Positions 6,202 to 12,782 of a stretch of 12,782 bases of DNA are shown one piece after another (positions within the stretch are counted from its first letter, which is position 1; every line of letters starts with the position of its first letter). A program made the translations under genes and the position numbers. The DNA comes from JADJQU01 sp035490315 (lineage in GTDB: Bacteria; Planctomycetota; UBA1135; GCA-002686595): NCBI GenBank assembly GCA_035490315.1, contig DATHET010000081.1, positions 1 through 12,782 on the forward strand, read 5' to 3'. The notes under the pieces are model-generated. The model saw only the letters and a program-made list of their open reading frames with translations, was not told where the DNA came from and ran no database searches.

Positions 6202-7869
6202 TCAGGGCGCCTTGATCTCGCGCACCTGCTCGAGCAGGCGCTTCGCGTCCGGTCGGTCGGCGCGATCGAGACCGACGTACGCGTAGCGGATGGTGCCGCC
6301 GGCGTCGATCACCAGGGTCGTCGGCAAGGCGAGATTGCCTCCGATCGACAGGGCGGTCACGAGGTCGAAGCCGGGGTCGTAGGCGAAGGTGAAGGGCGCT
6401 TCGCGGCCTTCGAGCTCCTCGGACTGCGCCAGCTCCTTCCAGAAGGCCTCGAGCCGATCCGACTCACCGGGATAGACCACCACGACGTTGGCGCCCTCGC
6501 TCTTGAACTGCGGCATGGTCTGGGTCAGGGCGCGCACCTGCGTGTAGCAATAGACGCAGACTTCACCGGCCATGCCGCGCAGGATCACGAGCACCAGCGG
6601 CTTGCCTTCGAGCGAGTGCAGGTCGAGCGTGCCGCCGCCGCGGACATTGACTTTCGCAAAGGTCAGCTTGCGACCGATCAAGGGGCTCGAGCGCTCCGTG
6701 TCGCCCTTGCTGACTTTCTTCACGCCGCGGCCGCCGCGCGGACCGCCGCCGTACTGTCCACCGCCGGGCGGAGCGGCCGCGTTGGGCGCGCCATCGGTGT
6801 AGAGCTTGACCAGGAAATCGATGTTCTTCTCGTCGTGCTCGGTCCAGGGCTGGGCGTGCAGCGGCAAGGCGGCCTTGCGCGACATTTCCGAGAGCAATTC
6901 CTCGGGAGGAGCTCCGCCGGCGCCGGCTTCGATCGCCGCCTCAGGCCCCAGCGGCGCGACGGCTTCCGAGATCCAGGTCGAGACGACTTCGGCGACGGGC
7001 CGTCCGGCCGCTTCCTCGGCGGGACTGAAACGTCCCTCGACGTCGCGGATCGCGATCGCGCCGCTCGATTGCATGCCTGATTTCATTCCGTCGTAGACCG
7101 CCATGTTCCGCGCCGGCGTGCCGTGGTCGTACTTGACGCTGGCGAGCAGCGTCCCGTCGGGGCGGTAGAAGCTCCACAGGCCGTGGGGTTGGCTCTCGAG
7201 GATCCGTCCGCTCGCGCGGCGCACGCCGTTCTCGTGGCGCGTCGACCAGCGGCCGACCGGCTTGCCGTTCTCGACGAAGCCCTCGCGCCGCGGCGTGCCG
7301 TCGTCCCATTCCTCGCTGTGCGCGCTCAGCGCGCCGGGCGAAGGGAATGCATGGGAGTAGGGCGTGCCGTCCTCGCTCCAGAATTGCCAGGGGCCGACGC
7401 GCTGGCCCTTCCATTGCATGCCGCGCGCCTTGGGCTTGCCGCTGTCGTACCAAGCCATCCAGGTCGACGTGGCCAGGCCGTCGTCGAACTCGCCTTGCTT
7501 GACCAGGCTGCCCTTGTCGTTCCAGTACGAGAAGGGGCCGACCTCGAGCCCGGCGGAGAAGACGCCGTAGGCCTGGGCCTTGCCGGTCGGCCACCACCAC
7601 TGCGAGGGCCCGTCGAATTGCTCCGACGCGAACCCGACTTCCCATTCCTTGCTGGCGTCGGGGTAGTAGTAGGTCCAGCGGCCGACCTGGCGGTCCTGGT
7701 TGTAGCTCCCTTGCGCCTGGGTGTTCCCGCTCTCGTAGCGGTAGGTCCACAAGCCGTGCTGCTTGCGGTTGACCATCGGACCGGACTTGCGCGCGCTCTT
7801 GAGGTCGCTGGTCGAAGCGCAAGCGCCGAGCAGGAGCAGGATCAGGGCGGCGAGAATGGTGCGGATCAT
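6202..7869 (-). CDS. Lipoprotein with MORN-variant repeats and C-terminal redoxin domain
   Basis: From ATG 7869 the product has 555 residues. Its signal peptide ends in LLLLGAC, a canonical lipobox with C17 lipidated. Residues about 36-255 hold repeated G-x-W-x-[YF]-(x)-x-x-G units (GLWTYRYESG, GRWTYYYPD, GPFSYWNDKG, GPWQFWSEDG, GLWSFYRPDG), the pattern of MORN_2/YwqK-type repeats. A Gly/Pro-rich linker (about 360-385) joins a thioredoxin-fold domain (about 398-550) of the AhpC/TSA-redoxin type with C438-V-Y-C441 in place of the usual WCxxC and the expected cis-proline at LPTT (P516). It should act in the periplasm or on a membrane face as a thiol oxidoreductase or peroxiredoxin-like enzyme; the substrate is unknown. 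The ATG is 2 nt after the stop of the upstream cytochrome gene and has no Shine-Dalgarno sequence, so translational coupling is likely. Longer in-frame starts would lie inside that gene and lose the signal peptide. Confidence 0.87.
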   Translation of the reverse strand: MIRTILAALILLLLGACASTSDLKSARKSGPMVNRKQHGLWTYRYESGNTQAQGSYNQDRQVGRWTYYYPDASKEWEVGFASEQFDGPSQWWWPTGKAQAYGVFSAGLEVGPFSYWNDKGSLVKQGEFDDGLATSTWMAWYDSGKPKARGMQWKGQRVGPWQFWSEDGTPYSHAFPSPGALSAHSEEWDDGTPRREGFVENGKPVGRWSTRHENGVRRASGRILESQPHGLWSFYRPDGTLLASVKYDHGTPARNMAVYDGMKSGMQSSGAIAIRDVEGRFSPAEEAAGRPVAEVVSTWISEAVAPLGPEAAIEAGAGGAPPEELLSEMSRKAALPLHAQPWTEHDEKNIDFLVKLYTDGAPNAAAPPGGGQYGGGPRGGRGVKKVSKGDTERSSPLIGRKLTFAKVNVRGGGTLDLHSLEGKPLVLVILRGMAGEVCVYCYTQVRALTQTMPQFKSEGANVVVVYPGESDRLEAFWKELAQSEELEGREAPFTFAYDPGFDLVTALSIGGNLALPTTLVIDAGGTIRYAYVGLDRADRPDAKRLLEQVREIKAP

Positions 7870-7871
7870 GG

Positions 7872-9974
7872 TCAAGGAGTCGGCGGGACCAGGAACACGA
7901 ACATCGCGTCCGTGTTGACGGCTGCGCCGAGATTGTTCGCCTGGGTGCGGTAGAGACCGAGGGTGCCGCCGTCGAAGCTGAGCGGCGTGCGCACGAAGTT
8001 CGTGATCATCGGCCGATCGGAGAGGGCGTTGCCGTCGCTGCCGTCGGGCGCGATGGAAATGCGCTCGATCACGGTCAAGCCGTTGAGCAGACGCTGATCG
8101 ACGTCGAAGCGCAGCACGTCGCCCACGCCGTTCAAGTCGCTGGGACGGATGGTGTCGAGATTGGAGGCCGTCGACTGGAACAAGATCGTCTTGCCGTCGA
8201 GGGACATCACCGGCCGCGTCGAAGGACCGTTGCCCGCCGCCGCGCCCTTGCGCGTGACCAGCAGGGTCGCGCCGTCGACGTTCATGTAGATCTGCGTGTT
8301 CGCGAGCACGCCGCTCACCAGGCCCTGCTTGTCCGATTCGAACACGGTGAGCGGCGAGCCCAGCCCCGTGATGAACACCGAAGGCCTGCGGCAATCGCCG
8401 CCGGTGCCCGGGATGGCGGTCGAATTCACGCTCGCGAGACTCGCGGTCGCCGTCGGCGGCATGGCGACAGCGATGTTCTGGACGCCGTTCCCCGGCGAGC
8501 TGGTGAACACGTCGGTCGCCAACGTTTCATAGGCGACCGCTTCGGAGAGGGCCGAGATGCTCGGATTGCGTGACGCGCCGTTGCCACCCTTGTTCACGAA
8601 GCCGTCGGCGTGACTGACCAGGTTGGTCGAGTTCGTGCCGGGTTGCGCGAGGAACACGTTCGTGTTCGCGGGGCCGTTGAAGCCGGCGATCAGGTTGGTC
8701 GCCAGCGAATCGAATACGACCCGCGAGGCATCGTTCGCGATTTTCGGGTGATCGCTGTCGAGGCCGCCCGGCGCGCCATTGGGCGCGCGGCTCATGCGCT
8801 CCAAAAGATCTTGCCGCGCGAGCAGGTTGATGCGCCCCGGATCGGGTTGGCCGGCCTGCGGCTCTTCGTTCATGCGCACTTCGATCGTCGCGTGCCAGAT
8901 GTCGTTGGCGATGCTCGGCGCGCCGACGAGGTCGAGCAGATCGCTGGAGGCCGAAGCGAACACGACGTGGATCCGGCCGGCGATCTGCGGCGCTGTGCTC
9001 GCCGGGTTGTAACCCGCGTTGGGCACGTAGACCGCGTGGGGCGAGAAGGAGGCGCCGTCGCCGGACTGGTTGAAGGACGCGTCGCGCTTGCGGCTCGCCA
9101 GGGTGATGTCCTGCACCGCGCCCGAGGTGTCGAAAATGAATCCGCCCGCGGCCCAGGCGTCGACGAGCAGATTCCATTGGACCTTGGTGATCGGCACGTC
9201 GCCGGCGTTTGTCGGCGGGTTGCTCGGCACGATCCCGAGGTCGATGGCCCAGAAGATGCGATCGTCCGACTTCAGGTGGTCGACGACCTGGCCCGGCTGG
9301 CCGAGGTTGGCGAGCACGTCGTTGTACAGCTCGAGCGTGGTCTTCGTGCGGAAGTCCAGGTTGCCCTGAGCCGGCGTCGGCGCGCGCCAGTCGATCGCTC
9401 CGCCGGTCTCGGACGAGCCGATCGCGACCTGGCTGTGGCAGTTGAGGCAGCCGACGTTGGTCCCATTCGAATTCCCGCCGGTGTGCTGTCCCCCGCTGCC
9501 GAATCCGCCCGCGTAGTGGAAGGAGTGGCAGCTCGTGCAGCGCGGGTGGCGCATCACCGGCGCGATCGCCTGGGTGAATGCGTTGGGCGTGGGGCTGCCC
9601 GCATTGCTCGAGCGGATCACCGCGGCGACGAAGACGTCGCTCGCCGCGTTGATGTCGACCGGCGGCGGAGTCTCGCGCACCAGCGGCGCGCCGGCCCCAT
9701 TGGCGTCGGAAGCGCTGGCCGCCGTGGTGAACACGCAGAAGGCCAGAGTCAGATCCTGAGCTGGAGTCACGCCGGGAATCACGCCGCCGCACAGCGCGCC
9801 GTCGTCCCCGATCGGGCTGGTGAGCGCGAGCCCCGGCTCGAAGCCCTGTCCGAAATTCTCGTTCGGCGGCAGGTTCTCGCTCGCGGTCGAAGGCCGGTCC
9901 AAGCCCGAGGGACACGAGGACAATCCGAAAGCGAGCCCCGCGAGCACCAAAGCAGAAATCCTGCGCGCCGACAT
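7872..9974 (-). CDS. Diheme c-type cytochrome lipoprotein with TolB/PD40-like propeller
   Basis: The 700-residue product starts at ATG 9974, preceded by GGAG with an 8-nt spacer and 1 nt after the upstream stop. The signal peptide ends in GLSSC (C21), a lipobox. Two haem-attachment motifs follow, CTSCH (146-150) and CLNCH (176-180), 30 residues apart and separated by a Gly/His/Asn-rich loop. A helical stretch to about residue 280 (ending DAWAAGGF) resembles the tail of planctomycete-type and dehydrogenase-associated cytochromes. From about 311 to 697 there are some six repeats of the PD40/TolB kind, e.g. RPVMSLDGKTILFQSTASNL followed by a Gly/Asp turn and DVLRFD, which should form a beta-propeller. 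Likely an envelope electron-transfer protein with a binding or enzymatic propeller; partner unknown. The next gene begins 2 nt after its stop. Confidence 0.86.
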   Translation of the reverse strand: MSARRISALVLAGLAFGLSSCPSGLDRPSTASENLPPNENFGQGFEPGLALTSPIGDDGALCGGVIPGVTPAQDLTLAFCVFTTAASASDANGAGAPLVRETPPPVDINAASDVFVAAVIRSSNAGSPTPNAFTQAIAPVMRHPRCTSCHSFHYAGGFGSGGQHTGGNSNGTNVGCLNCHSQVAIGSSETGGAIDWRAPTPAQGNLDFRTKTTLELYNDVLANLGQPGQVVDHLKSDDRIFWAIDLGIVPSNPPTNAGDVPITKVQWNLLVDAWAAGGFIFDTSGAVQDITLASRKRDASFNQSGDGASFSPHAVYVPNAGYNPASTAPQIAGRIHVVFASASSDLLDLVGAPSIANDIWHATIEVRMNEEPQAGQPDPGRINLLARQDLLERMSRAPNGAPGGLDSDHPKIANDASRVVFDSLATNLIAGFNGPANTNVFLAQPGTNSTNLVSHADGFVNKGGNGASRNPSISALSEAVAYETLATDVFTSSPGNGVQNIAVAMPPTATASLASVNSTAIPGTGGDCRRPSVFITGLGSPLTVFESDKQGLVSGVLANTQIYMNVDGATLLVTRKGAAAGNGPSTRPVMSLDGKTILFQSTASNLDTIRPSDLNGVGDVLRFDVDQRLLNGLTVIERISIAPDGSDGNALSDRPMITNFVRTPLSFDGGTLGLYRTQANNLGAAVNTDAMFVFLVPPTP

Positions 9975-9975
9975 T

Positions 9976-10782
9976 TCAGTAACTCCAGGCCACGCCCATC
10001 GAGAGCCAGGCGTTGTCCGCATCGATCTTGTTGTTGTCGAAATCATCCCGGAACTCTCCGCCCAGGCCCTCGCCGATCATCGACGACCAGGCGCCGAGCA
10101 GCGTGAAGCGCGTCGCGTCGTCGTACTGATAGAAGAGCTTGGCGGTGACGCGCCAGTCGGCCATGCCGGAGGCCTTCACCGCGTATTCCCAGAAGGCCTG
10201 CTTCGAGTCGATGTAGGCGATCGAGGTCTCGGCTTCGAAAGTCAGCTTGTCCTGGATCGGAAACTGCTTGGCGACGCCCGCCAGACCGTAGAAGCCCTCG
10301 GCTTCGTCGATGTCCAGGCGCAGCTCCACGAAGGGGAACCAGGAGTTCAAGAAATCGTATTCGGCGCGGCCGAAGAGCTCGACCGTCGCCCCGCGCACGC
10401 CGAAGGGGAAGCGATCGCCGCGCGGCACGTTGTAGTTGTGCACGCCGTACTTGACGTTGGTCTGGCCGTAGTTCTGCTCGTAGGCGGCGATGTAGTCGAT
10501 CTCGCTGAAGCGCAGCGCATTGCCGTCCGGGTACCAGGCGTGGCCGACCTCGTTCTGCAGGTCGAGATTGCCCCAGGTCGTCAAATGCAGCGTGCCTTCG
10601 GTGCTGGTCGGCAGGTGCAGCGAGAGTCCGGGCTGCAGGACGCCGCGCTTGTTCTGCGGCATGCCGCGACGGTTGTATTGCGTCGCCGCATCCACGCTGA
10701 TGTCGGCGGTGATCGTGTTGCCGGGAGGAACCAGGCACGCGGGCAGGAAACTCAAACCGAGCGGGAGCAGCAATCTGCGCAT
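9976..10782 (-). CDS. Putative outer-membrane beta-barrel protein
   Basis: I do not recognise a named family. From ATG 10782 the protein has 268 residues. A basic, leucine-rich signal peptide ends in FLPAC, a possible lipobox. The mature part is a series of alternating hydrophobic and polar strands with many aromatic residues (e.g. GTLHLTTWGNLDL, WFPFVELRLDID, KLTFEAETSIAYI, WRVTAKLFYQY, FTLLGAWSSMIG) joined by Asp/Asn/Gly turns. It ends in VAWSY, an aromatic C-terminus as in barrel proteins. This suits a small porin-like barrel of perhaps 10-12 strands. The in-frame ATG at 10809 would add nine residues; neither start has a clear ribosome site, and the ATG next to the signal peptide is chosen. 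It is the first gene of the cluster with the cytochrome and redoxin genes, so it may be their outer-membrane partner. Confidence 0.72.
   Translation of the reverse strand: MRRLLLPLGLSFLPACLVPPGNTITADISVDAATQYNRRGMPQNKRGVLQPGLSLHLPTSTEGTLHLTTWGNLDLQNEVGHAWYPDGNALRFSEIDYIAAYEQNYGQTNVKYGVHNYNVPRGDRFPFGVRGATVELFGRAEYDFLNSWFPFVELRLDIDEAEGFYGLAGVAKQFPIQDKLTFEAETSIAYIDSKQAFWEYAVKASGMADWRVTAKLFYQYDDATRFTLLGAWSSMIGEGLGGEFRDDFDNNKIDADNAWLSMGVAWSY
9983..9986 (-). promoter_or_regulatory. Ribosome binding site of the diheme cytochrome gene
   Basis: GGAG on the minus strand, inside the last codons of the barrel gene, lies 8 nt before ATG 9974. It fixes the start and shows that the two genes are arranged for co-translation. 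Confidence 0.6.
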
Positions 10783-10927
10783 GGGTGGGCCATTCGACAA
10801 CCGAGCCATGGGGACGTGTGAGGGGCGGACAAGGTAGCAAGCGTGCAAAGTTGCGCCTAGGCGAAGAGAGGCGCCTCGACTCTCCGTGCACAGGTGATCG
10901 CAGGCGCGTGCCGGTCCTGCCAAGGGA

Positions 10928-10933
10928 TATACT
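10928..10933 (+). promoter_or_regulatory. Candidate -10 box for the FHA gene
   Basis: TATACT stands out in the GC-rich gap between the divergent barrel and FHA genes. Transcription from it would begin near 10940, some 70 nt before GTG 11012. No convincing -35 box is seen. Confidence 0.35.
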
Positions 10934-11011
10934 GCCCGGCCCTCGGCCCAGCACGTGGAGGCTCGGCCGCTAGAACTCCATCAGCACGAACAGCCCGCAC
11001 GCACAGCCACT

Positions 11012-12592
11012 GTGATCACGCTATTCGTCCGCCAGGGAGGTCAGCCCGAAGCCGAGGTCAAGGTCAACGGCGACGCCGCTGGCATCGGCCGCGCCCCCGG
11101 CAGCGAGATCCAGCTCACCCAGAAGTACGTGAGCAAGCGGCACTTGCGCGTGCTCAAGGGCATCGTGATCGTCGACATGGGCTCGAGCAACGGGACCTTC
11201 CTCGACGGCAAGCGCATCAAGGATCCGGTCCTGTACACCGGCGGTGAGCTGCGCATCGGCGACGGCGACGTGTTCGTGCGCGTGCGCCTCGACGAGCCCG
11301 AGGTCAAGCTCGAGGCTTCGACCTCGATCGCCGCGCCCGACAGCGGCCTATTGCGCCGCGACGCGGAAATCCACCGCGAGCTGCGCAGCGAGAAGGAACG
11401 GCTAGCCCCGCAGCTCGAGGCCGCGCGCAAGCGCATCGCCGAGCTCGAAGCAGAGCGCGAGCGGGTCTCGGCGAGCTCCGGCGCGCGGTTCACGCCCCAG
11501 CTCGAAGCCGCGCGCAAACGCATCGCGGAGCTCGAGGCGGAGCGCGACCAGGTGAGCGCGAGCGCCAGCGCGCGGCTCGCGCCCCAGCTCGAGGCCGCGC
11601 GGCAGCGGATCGCGGCGCTGGAAGCGCAGCGGGACCAGGCCGCGCAGCCCGCCGGTCCTTCGGCGGCTCAGCTCGAAGCGCAGGCCTCGCTCGCCCGCGC
11701 CCAGGAGGAGCTCGAGACCCTGCGCGCTCGAGTCGCGGAGCTCCAGGCCGCCCAGGAAGCCAGGCCCGCCGCGCCGGTCTCGCCTGCCGCGGAGCTTTTC
11801 CTGCGCCTGCAGTCGGAGAATTCGACGCTCAAGCGCAAGCTGGCCGAGATCCAAGCGAAGCTGGGCACGAGCTCGCCGGCGCCGGTTCCCGTGCCCGTGC
11901 CGACCGGCGAGACCAACTCGACCCGCTTGAAGATCGAGATCGCCGAGCTGCGCGCGCAGAACGCGGCCTTCCGGACCAGCGGCGGCGCTGGCGCGGGACG
12001 CGCGCCGACCTCCAATGTGCGCGCGCTGCTCGCGCGACTCGCCAAGGACGACGTCGATCGCCAGGAGCCGCTGCTCACCGCTTCGGTCGAGGAATTCCTG
12101 GTGGTCGAGCAGTTCCGCCTGGTGCGCAACGTCGAGCGCATCGTGACGCGCATGGCCGGCGACGTGATCCAGTTGTTCGACGGCAAGACCATGCTGCCCG
12201 ATCTGCAGGGCGGCGAGCGCTTGACCAACCTGCGCCAGATGATCACGCACCTGTGCGAATCGCCCGAGGACTCGGACGCGCGCGCCAAGCTGCTGGAATA
12301 TTCCGCGCTGCTCTCGCGCTGGCTGGTCGCCTCGCTCGGCGCGCCGCGCAAGGCCGCCACGTCCTTCGCGCACAAGCTGAAATCCGATCTCACCGAGGGC
12401 GCGCTGACCGCGCAGACTCCGATCCCGACCTTCCGGCGACTTTCCGGACAGGCGGATGCCGAGTTGTGGCGCCGCGTCGGCGTCTACCTGCGTGAGCTGA
12501 CTCCCGACATGATCGAGGACCGGCTGGAAAAGCTCTCGCGCGCTGCCGCCCTCGAGCTCGTCGGCCAGGACAGCACGCCGAGCGCGCCCTGA
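11012..12592 (+). CDS. FHA-domain protein with coiled coil and helical C-terminal domain
   Basis: The 526-residue product (from GTG 11012) starts with an FHA domain (about 1-100), the phosphothreonine-binding fold. It keeps GR at 26-27, S41 and H44 in VSKRH, and the DMGSSNGT motif at 55-62, so phosphopeptide binding looks possible. Residues about 115-265 form a charged Ala/Glu/Arg-rich coiled coil with three 29-residue repeats. A Pro/Val linker (about 290-303) and a helical domain (about 336-520) follow, with EEFLVVEQFRLVRNVERI and WRRVGVYLRELTPDMIED as clear amphipathic helices. There is no signal peptide. The C-terminal domain is only loosely reminiscent of type VI secretion FHA proteins; no other secretion gene is here. 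An in-frame GTG at 10955 would add 19 residues, but those codons have poor GC3 and no FHA character, so 11012 is preferred. Probably a cytoplasmic scaffold read by Ser/Thr kinases. Confidence 0.82.
   Translation: MITLFVRQGGQPEAEVKVNGDAAGIGRAPGSEIQLTQKYVSKRHLRVLKGIVIVDMGSSNGTFLDGKRIKDPVLYTGGELRIGDGDVFVRVRLDEPEVKLEASTSIAAPDSGLLRRDAEIHRELRSEKERLAPQLEAARKRIAELEAERERVSASSGARFTPQLEAARKRIAELEAERDQVSASASARLAPQLEAARQRIAALEAQRDQAAQPAGPSAAQLEAQASLARAQEELETLRARVAELQAAQEARPAAPVSPAAELFLRLQSENSTLKRKLAEIQAKLGTSSPAPVPVPVPTGETNSTRLKIEIAELRAQNAAFRTSGGAGAGRAPTSNVRALLARLAKDDVDRQEPLLTASVEEFLVVEQFRLVRNVERIVTRMAGDVIQLFDGKTMLPDLQGGERLTNLRQMITHLCESPEDSDARAKLLEYSALLSRWLVASLGAPRKAATSFAHKLKSDLTEGALTAQTPIPTFRRLSGQADAELWRRVGVYLRELTPDMIEDRLEKLSRAAALELVGQDSTPSAP
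11408..11668 (+). repeat. Three 87-bp tandem repeats in the FHA coiled coil
   Basis: Units start at 11408, 11495 and 11582, exactly 87 bp (29 residues) apart. Each begins PQLEAAR[KQ]RIA and continues LEAxR. The first two are closer to each other than to the third, which has diverged after about 60 bp. Confidence 0.85.
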
Positions 12593-12677
12593 TCGAATTC
12601 GGGCAGGCCCGCCGCGCGCGGGGATCCGCCGCCGCGCATTCGGAGGCGCGCCTGGGGACTTTTTTCGAGCGCTTGGG

Positions 12678-12683
12678 TATTCT
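12678..12683 (+). promoter_or_regulatory. Candidate -10 box upstream of the last gene
   Basis: TATTCT lies in the 144-bp gap after the FHA gene, about 54 nt before ATG 12737. The hexamer 17 nt upstream, GGGACT, is a poor -35 match. The rest of the gap (12593-12677) is GC-rich with one run of six T at 12660-12665. Confidence 0.3.
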
Positions 12684-12736
12684 CCCCCGCTCTCGTTCCC
12701 GGTCGGTCGTCGTGTGAGCAGAGGCGTTCTTCCCAA

Positions 12737-12782
12737 ATGAAGCAGTTGATACGGACGCTCGGACTCTTGCTGGTCGTGGCGA
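12737..12782 (+). CDS. Start of a probable exported protein (truncated by window end)
   Basis: Only 15 codons are visible: MKQLIRTLGLLLVVA. A short basic start followed by a leucine/valine run is the beginning of a signal peptide or membrane anchor. GAGG lies 12 nt before the ATG, a rather long spacing. The function cannot be judged from this fragment. Confidence 0.5.
   Translation, partial: MKQLIRTLGLLLVVA

Noticed and set aside
8610..10106. A 498-codon plus-strand frame opposite the cytochrome and barrel genes
   Set aside because: It crosses two supported minus-strand genes, has no recognisable domain and is rich in Arg, Ala and Gly.
10783..10954. Promoter for the barrel-cytochrome-redoxin operon
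   Set aside because: No pair of -35 and -10 boxes with acceptable spacing was found on the minus strand. The GC-rich palindromes near 10856-10877 have no clear role.
12600..12665. Possible intrinsic terminator after the FHA gene (GC-rich stretch followed by six T)
   Set aside because: The best stem near the T-run is the self-complementary AGGCGCGCCT, which cannot form a stable hairpin with a loop, and it is separated from the T-run by several bases.

Overview
This is a high-GC, gene-dense bacterial window with diderm-type secretion signals: several lipoprotein signal peptides and one likely outer-membrane barrel. PKD and Ig-like arrays fused to CxxCH haem motifs, MORN-like/redoxin lipoproteins, PilZ and FHA proteins together suggest Planctomycetota. 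A deltaproteobacterial or myxobacterial-type genome cannot be excluded. No rRNA, tRNA, CRISPR array or phage gene was seen.

Layout. Positions 1-182 are non-coding and hold a run of inverted repeats ending in a strong hairpin. Positions 183-1321 are a complete insertion sequence (22-bp perfect terminal inverted repeats, one DDE-type transposase). Directly right of it, on the minus strand, is a roughly six-helix membrane protein (1325-2035). It diverges from a tandem PilZ protein on the plus strand (2094-2945). Removing the IS would put the 145-178 hairpin about 7 nt after the membrane gene's stop codon, so the IS probably landed between that gene and its terminator.

From 10782 down to 2984 the minus strand carries four exported proteins. 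In transcription order they are a putative outer-membrane beta-barrel (10782-9976), a two-CxxCH cytochrome joined to a TolB/PD40-like propeller (9974-7872), a MORN-variant lipoprotein with a C-terminal redoxin domain carrying CVYC (7869-6202), and after a 119-bp gap a large PKD/Ig-like lipoprotein ending in a CxxCH segment (6082-2984). The first three are separated by only 1-2 nt and look like one operon. The fourth may have its own promoter. I infer a cell-envelope redox or surface module; no substrate can be named.

Divergent from that cluster is an FHA-domain protein with a three-copy 29-residue coiled-coil repeat and a helical C-terminal domain (about 11012-12592, plus). After a 144-bp intergenic region, the first 15 codons of a probable exported protein begin at 12737 and run off the window. 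The most notable parts are the exported redox cluster and the position of the IS.
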